This document shows, in pieces, positions 1 through 7,596 of a stretch of 64,000 bases of DNA. This DNA is from CAVXYG01 sp963706835 (GTDB lineage Bacteria > Actinomycetota > Actinomycetes > S36-B12 > GCA-2699445), in the NCBI GenBank assembly GCA_963706835.1, contig CAVPOB010000014.1, positions 62,001-126,000 on the forward strand, given 5' to 3'. A program made the translations under genes and the position numbers. The notes beneath the pieces were generated by a model. The model did no database searches and was not told the DNA's origin. It saw only the letters and a program-made list of their open reading frames with translations. Position 1 is the first letter of the stretch. Each line of letters begins with the position of its first letter.

Positions 1-381
1 AGCTGACCTGGGAGAACGGCCAGTGGGTCGGCGCGGGCGCCGGGCCAGTCGTCGTGGACGTCGACACTGCCACCAGCGGTGACGGGATCGGCGGCTACAA
101 GGGCGAGATCAGCGTCAGCGGCAACTTCGTCTACGGGTACGTGTGGAACACCCGCACCGACTCCGTGGGTGCGGCCGAGTACCGGCTCACCTTCAGCCTC
201 GACGGACTGCCGAGCGAGTGCGTGAGCCTGGCCGGCGCTGAGATCATGGTGCCGGTGGAGGAGGAGGTCGCCGCGGAGGCGGAGCCCGGTGGCAACGTCC
301 CCGTCGTCGACCGACGTGAACAACCTCACCTACATCGATGTGGGCCTGACCTCTCAGAAGGGCGGCGGGAAGAACAAGTAG
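1..381 (+). CDS. C-terminal end of an unrecognised protein (truncated by the window, one frameshift)
   Basis: The gene enters from the left edge. About 95 residues are read in one frame (including GGYKGEISVSGNFVYGYVW and RLTFSLDGLPSECVSLAG). The reading then resumes one frame over near 290-300, giving a tail that ends TSQKGGGKNK and a TAG at 379-381. Reading GGT GGC ACG instead of GGT GGC AAC G at about 293 restores one frame, so a single extra A is the simplest explanation. The beta-rich, Gly/Ser-rich composition would suit an extracellular domain, but no family is recognised. It converges on purL, with a strong hairpin between the two. Function unknown. Confidence 0.5.
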
Positions 382-399
382 TCCCGCGCTCGATCGATC

Positions 400-448
400 A
401 GTGGCCGAACCTCTCCGCTGCGCAGTTGAGCGGGGAGGTTCGGCCACT
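400..448. terminator. Bidirectional hairpin terminator between the first gene and purL
   Basis: A 20-bp inverted repeat (arms 400-419 and 429-448, one G-T type mismatch) encloses a 9-nt loop. It lies between two convergent stop codons (381 on + and 468 on -), so it can end both transcripts. There is no long T-tract, which is common for actinobacterial terminators. Confidence 0.75.
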
Positions 449-467
449 TGGCGCGGGCGTCGTGCGA

Positions 468-2766
468 TCAGTGGCCGGCGAGGAGGCCCGGCAGCGTCGC
501 GGTGTGGGCCTGGCGCAGCTCGGCGAGCGTCCAGGCGATCGAGGAGCCCCAGACGTTGTCCAGTTGCAGCACCTGGTCGTCCACCCGGCATCGGCGCCGA
601 GGCCGGAATCCACCACGCCGATCCGGGCGAACGGATAGCGGCGGGCGGCGCACATCTCGGTGAAGCGCAACTCCTCCGACCGCGGCACCACCACCAGCGC
701 CCTACCAGCCGACTCGCTGTAGCAGAAGGTGAACGGATCCACGTCGTCGGCGACCCAACAGCGGGCCCCGACCCCGGACCGCAGCGCCATCTCCACCAGC
801 GCCTGGATCAGCCCGCCGTCGGACACGTCGTGTGCGGCGGTGAGCATGCCGTCGCGGGAACCCGCCACGAGAATCTCGGCCAGGACCCTCTCCGCCGCCA
901 GGTCCACCTGCGGCGGCATCCCGCCGAGGTGCCCGTGCTCGACATGGGCCCACTCCGACCCGGCGAACTCCTCCCGGGTCGCCCCCAGCACATACAGCAG
1001 TTCGCCATCGGGGCCCCAGGCCAGCGGGGTCCGGCGCGCCACATCATCGATGACTCCGAGCACCCCGACGACCGGCGTGGGCAGGATCGCGGTGTCCCCG
1101 GTCTGGTTGTAGAACGACACGTTGCCACCGGTGACGGGGGTGCCGAGCTCCAGGCAGCCATCGGCCAGGCCGCGCACCGCCTCAGCGAACTGCCACATCA
1201 CCTCCGGGTCCTCCGGGGAGCCGAAGTTCAGGCAGTTCGTGACCGCCAGCGGCACTGCGCCGGTTGCCGCCACGTTGCGGTAGGACTCCGCCAGCGCCAG
1301 CTTCGCCCCGGTGTACGGGTCGAGCTTGGCGAAACGGCCGTTGCAGTCGGTGGACACGGCGACCCCGCGCCCGGTCGCCTCGTCGATGCGGACCATGCCG
1401 GCGTCCTCGGGCATGGCCAGGGCGGTGTTGCCCTGCACGAACCGGTCGTACTGCTCGGTCACCCACGCCTTGTCCGCGAGATTCGCCGAGGCGAGCATCC
1501 GCAGCACCAGGGACCGCAACTCCTCCAGCGTCGACGGCCGGGGCAGCGCGTCCGGGGCAGCGGCCTGCAGCGCGTCCTGCCAGGCCGGCCGGTGGAAGGG
1601 GCGCTCGTACACCGGCCCCTCGTGCGCGACGGTCCGCGGCGGCACGTCCACCACCCGCTCGCCGTGCCAGTCCACGGTGAGTCGGCCGGAGTCGTTCACC
1701 TCGCCGATCACGGCCGCCTCGATCTCCCACTTGCCGCAGATCGCCAGGAACGCCTCGAGGTGCTGCGGGGTCACGATCGCGCACATGCGCTCCTGCGACT
1801 CGCTCATGAGAATCTCTTCCGGCGACAGGGTCGCATCGCGCAGCGGCACGCGGTCCAGCCACACGTGCATGCCGCCCTCGCCGTTGGAGGCCAGCTCGCT
1901 GGTGGCGCAGGAGATGCCGGCGCCACCGAGGTCCTGGATCCCCTCCACCAGTCCGGCGTGCAGCACCTCCAAAGTGCACTCGATGAGGAGCTTCTCCATG
2001 AACGGGTCGCCGACCTGCACGCTGGGCCGTTTGGCGGGGCCGTCGGCGTCGAACGTCTCACTGGCCAGCACGCTGACGCCCCGCCGATGCCATCGCCACC
2101 GGTGCGGGCGCCGTACAGGATGACGAGGTTGCCCACACCGCGCGCCGAGGCCAGGTGGATGTCCTCGTGCCGCATGGACCCCACGCACAGCGCGTTCACC
2201 AGCGGGTTGCCCTGGTAGGTCGGATCGAAGACGACCTCGCCGCCGATGTTCGGCAGGCCGAGGCAGTTGCCGTACCCGCCGATACCGGCCACGACACCCG
2301 GCAGTACGCGCAGGGTGTCGGGGTTGGCCGGGTCGCCGAACCGCAGCGGGTCCATCACCGCGATGGGCCGCGCGCCCATGCTGAGGATGTCGCGCACGAT
2401 CCCGCCGACGCCGGTGGCCGCGCCCTGGTACGGCTCGACGTAGGAGGGGTGGTTGTGCGATTCGACCTTGAACGTGACCGCCCAGCCATCGCCGATATCG
2501 ACCACGCCGGCGTTCTCCCCGATGCCCACCAGCAGCGCGTCGGTCGCCGGCTTCTTCTCGCCGAACTGCCGCAGGTGCACCTTGGAGGATTTGTAGGAGC
2601 AGTGCTCGCTCCACATCACCGAGTACATGGCCAGCTCGGAACTGGTGGGGCGCCGGCCGAGGATGTCGCGGATGCGCTGGTACTCGTCCGGCTTCAGCCC
2701 GAGTTCGGCGAACGGCTGCTCCTGCTCCGGCGCTGCGGCGGCGGTGGCGACGGTATCCAGGCTCAT
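468..2766 (-). CDS. purL: Phosphoribosylformylglycinamidine synthase subunit PurL (two frameshifts)
   Basis: This is the catalytic synthase subunit of FGAM synthetase: FGAR plus ATP plus ammonia delivered by PurQ gives FGAM, step four of purine synthesis in the cytosol. Visible motifs are WSEHCSYKSS near residue 54, VESHNHPSYVEP near 103, a GGDGIGG loop, TGGNVSFYNQTGD and AHDVSDGGL. The restored length of about 765 residues fits the small PurL type that works with PurS and PurQ. The reading frame changes near 2080 (just after GGDGIGG) and near 590-600, with the last part ending AHTATLPGLLAGH. Both joins are continuous in homology and have no internal stop, so they look like sequencing indels in a conserved gene. 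The start overlaps the purQ stop by 4 nt. Confidence 0.93.
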
Positions 2767-3446
2767 CGGGCACCCACCAAGGTGTTGAGGACGGAGGTGA
2801 AGAAGCCCAGGCCATCAGTCGTCGGGCCGAAGCCGGCCTCCACGGCATGCTCCGGGTGCGGCATCAAGCCGACGACGTTGCCCCGCGCGTTGCTGATCCC
2901 GGCGATGTCGCGGCGCGACCCATTGGGGTTGCCGACGTAGCGCACGACGACCCGGCCCTCGCCCTCCAACTCCTCCAGCGTCTCGTCGTCGGCCATGTAG
3001 CGGCCCTCGCCGGACTTCAGCGGCACCACGATGCGCTGGCCGACGGTGTAGGAGGATGTCCACGAGGTGTCGGCGCAGCAGACCTCCAGTTCCTGGTCGC
3101 GGCAGATGAAGTGGCGCGATTCGTTGCGCATCAGGGCGCCGGGCAGCAGGTGGGTCTCGCACAGGATCTGGAACCCGTTGCAGATCCCCAGCACCGGCAT
3201 CCCCCGACGCGCGCCCTCGATGACCCGATCCATGATCGGCGCGAAACCGGCGATGGCGCCGCAGCGCAGGTAATCGCCGTAGGAGAAGCCGCCCGGCACC
3301 ACGACCGCATCAATGTCGGTCAGCACGTCATCGCCATGCCACAGCGGGACTGCTGTGCAGCCGGCGCCGGCGACCGCCCGCCGGGCGTCCCCGTCGTCGA
3401 GCGAGCCTGGAAAGGTGATGACGCCGACGCGTGGGGCGTCGCTCAT
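2763..3446 (-). CDS. purQ: Phosphoribosylformylglycinamidine synthase, glutaminase subunit PurQ
   Basis: A class I glutamine amidotransferase of 227 residues that hydrolyses glutamine and passes ammonia to PurL. The nucleophile is the Cys of GICNGFQIL (about residue 89), and the His/Glu pair lies in MPHPEHAVE near residue 203. The ATG at 3446 was chosen because it gives the typical N-terminus MSDAPRVGVITFPGS and overlaps the purS stop by 4 nt (ATGA). The open frame continues upstream only as a shadow of purS. The 3' end overlaps the purL start by 4 nt, so purS-purQ-purL should be translationally coupled. Confidence 0.96.
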   Translation of the reverse strand: MSDAPRVGVITFPGSLDDGDARRAVAGAGCTAVPLWHGDDVLTDIDAVVVPGGFSYGDYLRCGAIAGFAPIMDRVIEGARRGMPVLGICNGFQILCETHLLPGALMRNESRHFICRDQELEVCCADTSWTSSYTVGQRIVVPLKSGEGRYMADDETLEELEGEGRVVVRYVGNPNGSRRDIAGISNARGNVVGLMPHPEHAVEAGFGPTTDGLGFFTSVLNTLVGAR

Positions 3447-3706
3447 CGCTCGACCCCGCCCTCGTCCACGACATGCACCTCGAAGTCCTCGATGACCGTG
3501 TTGGCGAGCAGACTCGCCGCGAGATGGCGCAACTGATCGAGCCGCTCCAAGTCGAGGTCGCCCTCCAGATCGATCTCGAACCGCTTGCCCTGCCGCACCC
3601 CGGTGACGCCGCTCATCCCCAGTCGGGACAGCGCGCCCTGCACAGCACGGCCTTGCGGATCCAGGATCTCCGGCTTGACCATCACATCGACGACCACACG
3701 CGCCAC
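3443..3706 (-). CDS. purS: Phosphoribosylformylglycinamidine synthase subunit PurS
   Basis: A small 87-residue protein starting MARVVVDVMVKPEILDPQG, the typical PurS beginning. It bridges PurL and PurQ in the FGAM synthetase complex and is needed for ammonia transfer. It contains GMSGVTGVRQGKRFEIDLEG and has the usual family length. It is the first gene of the purSQL unit and overlaps purQ by 4 nt. The operon promoter should lie in 3707-4073. Confidence 0.95.
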   Translation of the reverse strand: MARVVVDVMVKPEILDPQGRAVQGALSRLGMSGVTGVRQGKRFEIDLEGDLDLERLDQLRHLAASLLANTVIEDFEVHVVDEGGVER

Positions 3707-4073
3707 GGCTGCTCCTCATACCCTCGGGGTGGCACCAGTCTAGGTGGGACGCCGGTGCATGCGACCCGCTGCTGGCCGCGATCAGCGCTGGGGTCGCGGA
3801 TCACGCCGGAGCCGCTCCCCCGTGCGGTCCCGCGGGGCGATGGCGTTGCGAGGAGCCGGCTGTGGCAAGAACCCAGGCCGTCGGTCCTGCTCGCCGTGCG
3901 CGAGGCCCGGCAGGAGGGGACTCGCAGCGTCGTGCTGCTGCGCCGCGGCACGCAGCAGGGGCCCCGGAACCCGAACATGCGCTGCCGGAACGGGGCAGCG
4001 CCAACGGCGGCCTCCATGACGGTGGCGACCAGATCAGTCCCGCCTGGTCCCGCCGCTGGGCGATAGTGGAGAC
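3707..4073. other. Divergent intergenic region between purS and the PH-domain gene
   Basis: About 367 bp with no convincing gene. The open frames here on both strands are Arg/Pro/Gly-rich and lack a ribosome binding site or family resemblance. It must hold the purSQL promoter (- strand) and the promoter of the gene at 4074 (+ strand). I could not identify a PurR-type operator or a riboswitch by eye. Confidence 0.5.
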
Positions 4074-4520
4074 ATGGCCCTGGATCGGACCTTCCCATCG
4101 GCAGTGGACGGCTGGTTGGCCGCCGTACTGGGTGTGGCCGCCGCGCTCGTGCCTGCCCTGCTCGTCACAGCGCTGACCGTTTCGGAGCCGGTCGCTGCGG
4201 CGGGTTTCGCGGGCAGCGCGCTGTTCGTCGCCGCCACACTCGCCGGACTCGTGTGGCCCGTGCGCTACACGTTGGCATCCGAGGACCTGATCGTGCGCTC
4301 CGGACTGGTGCGCTACCGCGTCCCCTATCGCGAGATCTTCAGCGTGGCGCCCACCAGGTCCTGGCGGAGCAGCCCCGCGCTGTCGCTGGATCGGCTTCGC
4401 ATCGACTACGGCGTCCGGTGGCTGTTCATCTCCCCCCAGGACCGGCGGGGGTTCCTCGCGCTGCTGCGCCAACGGGCCCCGCATCTGCGGCCGACGCCCG
4501 ATGGCGGTCTCGCCGGGTGA
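4074..4520 (+). CDS. Bacterial PH-domain membrane protein (YyaB/bPH_4 type)
   Basis: 148 residues. Two hydrophobic segments (about residues 14-38 and 42-62) precede a compact PH-like domain with VRYTLASEDLIVRSGLVRY, the family-typical PALSLDRLRIDYG and LFISPQDRRGFLALL. The RSWRSSPALSLDRLRI region and the ISPQD box match the bPH_4 (YyaB-like) pattern. The role of this family is not established; membrane-associated sensing or scaffolding is a guess. The ATG at 4074 has a close GGAG upstream. It is followed, same strand, by the anchored protein at 4620, but a 100-nt gap with a candidate promoter suggests separate control. Confidence 0.75.
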   Translation: MALDRTFPSAVDGWLAAVLGVAAALVPALLVTALTVSEPVAAAGFAGSALFVAATLAGLVWPVRYTLASEDLIVRSGLVRYRVPYREIFSVAPTRSWRSSPALSLDRLRIDYGVRWLFISPQDRRGFLALLRQRAPHLRPTPDGGLAG

Positions 4521-4556
4521 ACCGTTCCAGGGCCCGACGACCGATTGTGCGGAAGT

Positions 4557-4582
4557 GGAACCGCGGGTGAGTATGGAACGTC
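4557..4582 (+). promoter_or_regulatory. Candidate ECF-type promoter (GGAAC ... CGTC)
   Basis: GGAAC at 4557-4561 and CGTC at 4579-4582 are separated by 17 nt, the layout of many extracytoplasmic-function sigma promoters. It lies 38 nt before the start of the anchored protein at 4620. It was found by eye only; in GC-rich DNA such a match can occur by chance. Confidence 0.3.
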
Positions 4583-4619
4583 TGAGGAATCAGACACAGT
4601 ACGCACAACTGGGAGATCC

Positions 4620-5759
4620 ATGAGCGACCTGTACACCGACGGGGCCGCGTCGCCGGTCTCGTCCGCCCACCAGCCCTGGTACCGACGCAGGGCCAACCAG
4701 ATCGCGGTCGCGGGCACCCTCGCGGCCGGCATCGCAGTCGCCGGCCTCGCCCTGGGGTCGAGCGCCAGCGCCAGCGTGGAGCCGCAGGATGCCGTGGCAG
4801 AGGCGGCGGAGAACCTGCGCGCACTACCCTCCGGCGTGACCATCTCCGGAGGCGAGCAGTCCCCGGGCGACATCACTGTGGTCCGCACCGACGAAGGGGT
4901 GCAGGTCACCATGGACGCGCCCGAGCGAGGCGCTGAGATCGGCGTGGCACTGGTTGACGAGCGACTCTTCCTGCGGGTCTCGGCGCCAGGGCTTGACGGC
5001 GTGACCGGCAACCCATTGGCGCTGGCGGCCACCTCGGCGTTCCCGTCCCTGGTGGCGCTGATGCAGGGCGAGTGGGTCAGCCTCGACGTCTCGGCGGACT
5101 CCGAGGTGCTCGCCGCGGTCCAGGACCTGCAAGCCGGCCAGGTGGACAACCCGGAGGCCGTCGAGACCGCAGTAACCGACCTGACGGCCGCGCTGCAGGC
5201 GATCGGCGAGGATGCCCGTGGCGTGCTGCAAAGCGCGCTGCAGGACAACGTGGAGGTCCTCGAGCCGGTGCAGCCGAAGACCGGGCCTGCCGATTCCACC
5301 CACTACGAGGTCGTCATCGACCGGCAGGCCATCGTCGAGGAGCTGGAGCCGACGATGCGCCAGGCCCTGACCGACGCCCTCACCGCCGTTGATGCGTTCG
5401 TCGCCGAGGTGGGCGATCAGCTGCCCGGTGGCGGCGCGATGTGGGAGCAGGCCCGCGCCGAGATCGAGTCGAAGGTTGAGCAGTCGCTGACGCAGCGCGC
5501 CGATCAGCAGCCCTCCACCATCGATGTCTGGGTCGCCGACGGCGAGTTCACACGGATCGTCGTGGCGGATGCGACCCTGGACTTCGACCCGAGCCCCGAA
5601 CTGTCAGCCCCCGACGTCGCCGTGAGCATGGACCAGGATCTGCTGGCGCTGCTGCCGCTGCTGGAGCAGTTCGATCCGCAGTCCCTGCTCGGGCAGCAGT
5701 TCGATCCGCAGTCCCTGCTCGGGGAGCAGTTCGACCTGGAGTCGATGCTGAGCAACTGA
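4620..5759 (+). CDS. Membrane-anchored extracytoplasmic protein of unknown function with C-terminal decapeptide repeat
   Basis: 379 residues. A short cytoplasmic N-terminus with WYRRRANQ is followed by one hydrophobic segment (about residues 29-50, VAGTLAAGIAVAGLALG). A large acidic extracellular domain follows, mostly helical and Gln/Glu/Ala/Asp-rich (AVAEAAENLRALPSGVTISG, THYEVVIDRQAIVEELEP, STIDVWVADGEFTRIVVADA). The layout resembles LppX/LprG-like or DUF-type solute or lipid-binding lipoproteins (a threshold-like V-T-x-D repeat and a late I-x-V-W-V strand), but there is no lipobox and I cannot assign a family. ATG 4620 is preferred because GGGAG sits about 6 nt upstream. The last 30 residues are three imperfect copies of a ten-residue unit (see repeat). 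A strong terminator follows. Confidence 0.7.
   Translation: MSDLYTDGAASPVSSAHQPWYRRRANQIAVAGTLAAGIAVAGLALGSSASASVEPQDAVAEAAENLRALPSGVTISGGEQSPGDITVVRTDEGVQVTMDAPERGAEIGVALVDERLFLRVSAPGLDGVTGNPLALAATSAFPSLVALMQGEWVSLDVSADSEVLAAVQDLQAGQVDNPEAVETAVTDLTAALQAIGEDARGVLQSALQDNVEVLEPVQPKTGPADSTHYEVVIDRQAIVEELEPTMRQALTDALTAVDAFVAEVGDQLPGGGAMWEQARAEIESKVEQSLTQRADQQPSTIDVWVADGEFTRIVVADATLDFDPSPELSAPDVAVSMDQDLLALLPLLEQFDPQSLLGQQFDPQSLLGEQFDLESMLSN
5664..5753 (+). repeat. Three tandem 30-bp coding repeats (decapeptide EQFDPQSLLG)
   Basis: Units at 5664-5693, 5694-5723 and 5724-5753. The first two differ only at their first codon (GAG/CAG); the third encodes EQFDLESMLS. They form the extreme C-terminus of the anchored protein. 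An in-frame 30-bp unit could change copy number without disturbing the frame. Confidence 0.9.
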
Positions 5760-5776
5760 GCCAATGTGCACGTGAA

Positions 5777-5810
5777 CTGGGCCCGGTGGACGATGGACCG
5801 CCGGGCCCAG
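5777..5810. terminator. Bidirectional hairpin terminator
   Basis: A perfect 10-bp stem (5777-5786 with 5801-5810, CTGGGCCCGG/CCGGGCCCAG) extends by three further pairs including one wobble. It lies between the convergent genes ending at 5759 (+) and 5833 (-). Confidence 0.75.
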
Positions 5811-5832
5811 GGTTCGTGCCCGGCGTGACGAA

Positions 5833-6777
5833 TCAGTCGGTCAAGGCACCGAGGGCGGCCCCGATCACCTGGGCATCCGCTCCGAGGTGAGCAATACGGA
5901 TCTGCGGCCCTTCATTGCCGGGGATGATCTCGCCGTCCAGCGCTGTCAACAGGGCCTCGCGGAAGATGCTGTTTCCGGCCGACTCCCCCGCCAGGACCAC
6001 GAGGTCTGGTTCCAGCAGGTTCGCCACCCCACCGAGGGCCACACCGAGGGCCGCTCCACCACGTTGCAGAGCCTCAGCGGCGACAACATCCCCCTGCTCG
6101 GCGGCCTCCGCCACGACCCGCAGGTAGGGCACATCCCCCGCCGCCATCCGCCGCTGCTCCCGGTACCAGGCCGTCATGCTGGCAGCGGACGCGACGGAGT
6201 CGAGGTGGCCAGTGCCGCCGCACGTACAGGGCAGTCCAGAAGCCGCCGCGGACGGGACGTGCCCGAGGTGGCCCGCCACACCATGGCGGCCAGTGAGGAT
6301 CCGGCCGTCGACCATGATCGCGCCGCCAACTCCGGTGCTGCTGTACGCGAGGACGACATTGCGCTCCCCGACCGCCGCTCCGGCCTCCGCCTCGCCGGTC
6401 AGGATGCTCACTACGTCGTTGCGCACGCGGACCGGGATGCCCAGGCGCTGCTGCAGATGGGCGCCGATGCTGGTCCCGCTCCAGGCCCGCAATGCGGTTC
6501 GGGTGCCCCGTACCGTCCCATCTGACGGATCGATGACGCCCGGGAAGCCCACGCCGGCGGCAACGACCTCCATCCCTCGGCGCCGTGCACGCCGGGTCAG
6601 CGAGATCGCCATCGCCACGAGGCCCTCGAGTCCGCCCTGGGGGGTGTCGGCGTTGGGCACAGAGACCCGGGCGAGCACGCGGCCGTCCCCGGAGACGAGG
6701 GCGCCACTGCTATCCCGGGAGCCCAGCAGCATGCCGATCGCGGCTGGCTGCAACTCAGCCGCAGCCCCGCCCGTCAT
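5833..6777 (-). CDS. ROK-family sugar kinase / regulator
   Basis: 314 residues with the ROK fold: a glycine-rich ATP site (AYSSTGVGGAIMVDGRILTG), a catalytic Asp in VRNDV, and a zinc-type box CTCGGTGHLD. The usual ROK consensus is CxCGxxGCxE. Here His and Asp replace the third Cys and the Glu, a variant I associate with actinobacterial N-acetylmannosamine/glucose-kinase-like members. There is no helix-turn-helix at the N-terminus, so a kinase is likelier than a NagC-type repressor. The substrate cannot be read from sequence. It is isolated: a convergent terminator lies downstream and the first repeat element lies upstream of its start. Confidence 0.85.
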   Translation of the reverse strand: MTGGAAAELQPAAIGMLLGSRDSSGALVSGDGRVLARVSVPNADTPQGGLEGLVAMAISLTRRARRRGMEVVAAGVGFPGVIDPSDGTVRGTRTALRAWSGTSIGAHLQQRLGIPVRVRNDVVSILTGEAEAGAAVGERNVVLAYSSTGVGGAIMVDGRILTGRHGVAGHLGHVPSAAASGLPCTCGGTGHLDSVASAASMTAWYREQRRMAAGDVPYLRVVAEAAEQGDVVAAEALQRGGAALGVALGGVANLLEPDLVVLAGESAGNSIFREALLTALDGEIIPGNEGPQIRIAHLGADAQVIGAALGALTD

Positions 6778-7091
6778 GGCCCCAGCACCATCTGCGGGAC
6801 CCGGTCGCCGTTTACTGCTGTCACGGCTGTGAGCCTATGGCCGAGTGCGGCGGCGTGGCAGCACCGGGCGGCAACCCGGGCACGGAATGCGCCCAGGATG
6901 CGGGGGAGTTGGAGTCGGCTCGCGCGGGTAAGGGCTGGGAAGCCGCGGCTGCGTGCCGTTCTGTCGGGCGTGCGGACGTGGCGGCAGGGCGGGACGGGGG
7001 TCTCTTGAGCAGGGTGCCGATCGACCCATGGCCGCGGGCCGGGGCTGGGGCTGCGTCGCGAGGCGGGGCGAACCGGCAGGCACCGGGGGTT

Positions 7092-7167
7092 GGCTGCACC
7101 CGGGCGGCGAGGCGAACGGGCACTCACCGCGGTTCTGGCTGCACCCGGGCGGCGAGGCGAACGGGCA
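7092..7167. repeat. Two 45-bp-spaced direct repeats with TGCACCC boxes, upstream of element copy 1
   Basis: GGCTGCACCCGGGCGGCGAGG and the following GCGAACGGGCA occur at 7092-7122 and again at 7137-7167. The flanking text CAGGCACCGGGGGTTGGCTG also occurs twice (about 7077 and 7166). The TGCACCC boxes start at 7095 and 7140 and lead at about 44-bp spacing into the box at 7184, so they look like a partial extension of the element. Confidence 0.75.
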
Positions 7168-7183
7168 GGCACCGGGGGTTGGC

Positions 7184-7409
7184 TGCACCCGGGACGGGGG
7201 TTTGCACCCGCAACGGGGGCGGATCGACCCGGCCTCGCGCAAAATCTGCACCCGGGACGGGGGTTTGCACCCGCAACGGTGGTCACACCCCCGGAATTCG
7301 GGCCGAAAAGCCCCCGCCCCGGGTGCAAACCCCCATTCCGGGTGCAGGCTTGGCCCGTCAAGGGCCCCGGCAGCCCCCGGATCGGGTGCAAACCCCCACG
7401 GCGGGTGCA
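7184..7409. repeat. Symmetric 226-bp intergenic repeat element, copy 1
   Basis: Boxes TGCACCC start at 7184, 7203, 7247 and 7266; boxes GGGTGCA start at 7321, 7340, 7384 and 7403. Each forward pair reads TGCACCCGnnnCGGGGGTT then TGCACCCGnnnCGG, and the inverted pairs are its reverse complement. The offsets 0/19/63/82/137/156/200/219 are exactly two-fold symmetric, so a single strand could fold into a long interrupted hairpin. It sits between two co-directional genes. Confidence 0.9.
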
Positions 7410-7416
7410 GAGCCGA

Positions 7417-7508
7417 CCCGACGCCTTCGCCGAGCGCTGCGCCCGACTGCGCCCGACCGACCCGGCCCGACGCCTTCGCCGAGCGCTGCGCCCGACTGCG
7501 CCCGACCG
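7417..7508. repeat. 49-bp tandem direct repeat next to element copy 1
   Basis: A 43-bp segment beginning CCCGACGCCTTCGCCGAGCG occurs at 7417-7459 and again at 7466-7508 (period 49), with no visible mismatch. It is not part of the symmetric element and has no counterpart at the other two loci. Confidence 0.8.
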
Positions 7509-7596
7509 CGCCGACCGACCCGGCCCGACCCAGGCCGCCGCCACTGCGCCCGACCCGAGACAGGCTGCCGGCAGCAACCGCCCCGCCCGGCCACGG

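Larger units (their letters stand above)
6778..7596. other. 819-bp intergenic region dominated by repeats
   Basis: It lies between the ROK start (6777) and the exchanger stop (7597). 6778-7070 is unremarkable GC-rich DNA that must contain the ROK promoter. 7074-7183 has two extra TGCACCC boxes in 45-bp direct repeats, 7184-7409 is repeat element copy 1, and 7417-7508 is a 49-bp tandem duplication. Open frames cross the whole stretch on both strands, but they translate the repeat in several frames (CTRDGGLHP-like strings), so I do not call genes. Confidence 0.7.

Noticed and set aside
3744..4066. Small genes in the purS upstream region
   Set aside because: Arg/Pro/Ala-rich frames on both strands without ribosome sites or recognisable motifs.
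6835..7596. Minus-strand open frames upstream of the ROK gene as an N-terminal extension or a separate gene
   Set aside because: They consist of repeat translation and low-complexity Pro/Arg text; the ROK domain is complete from 6777.
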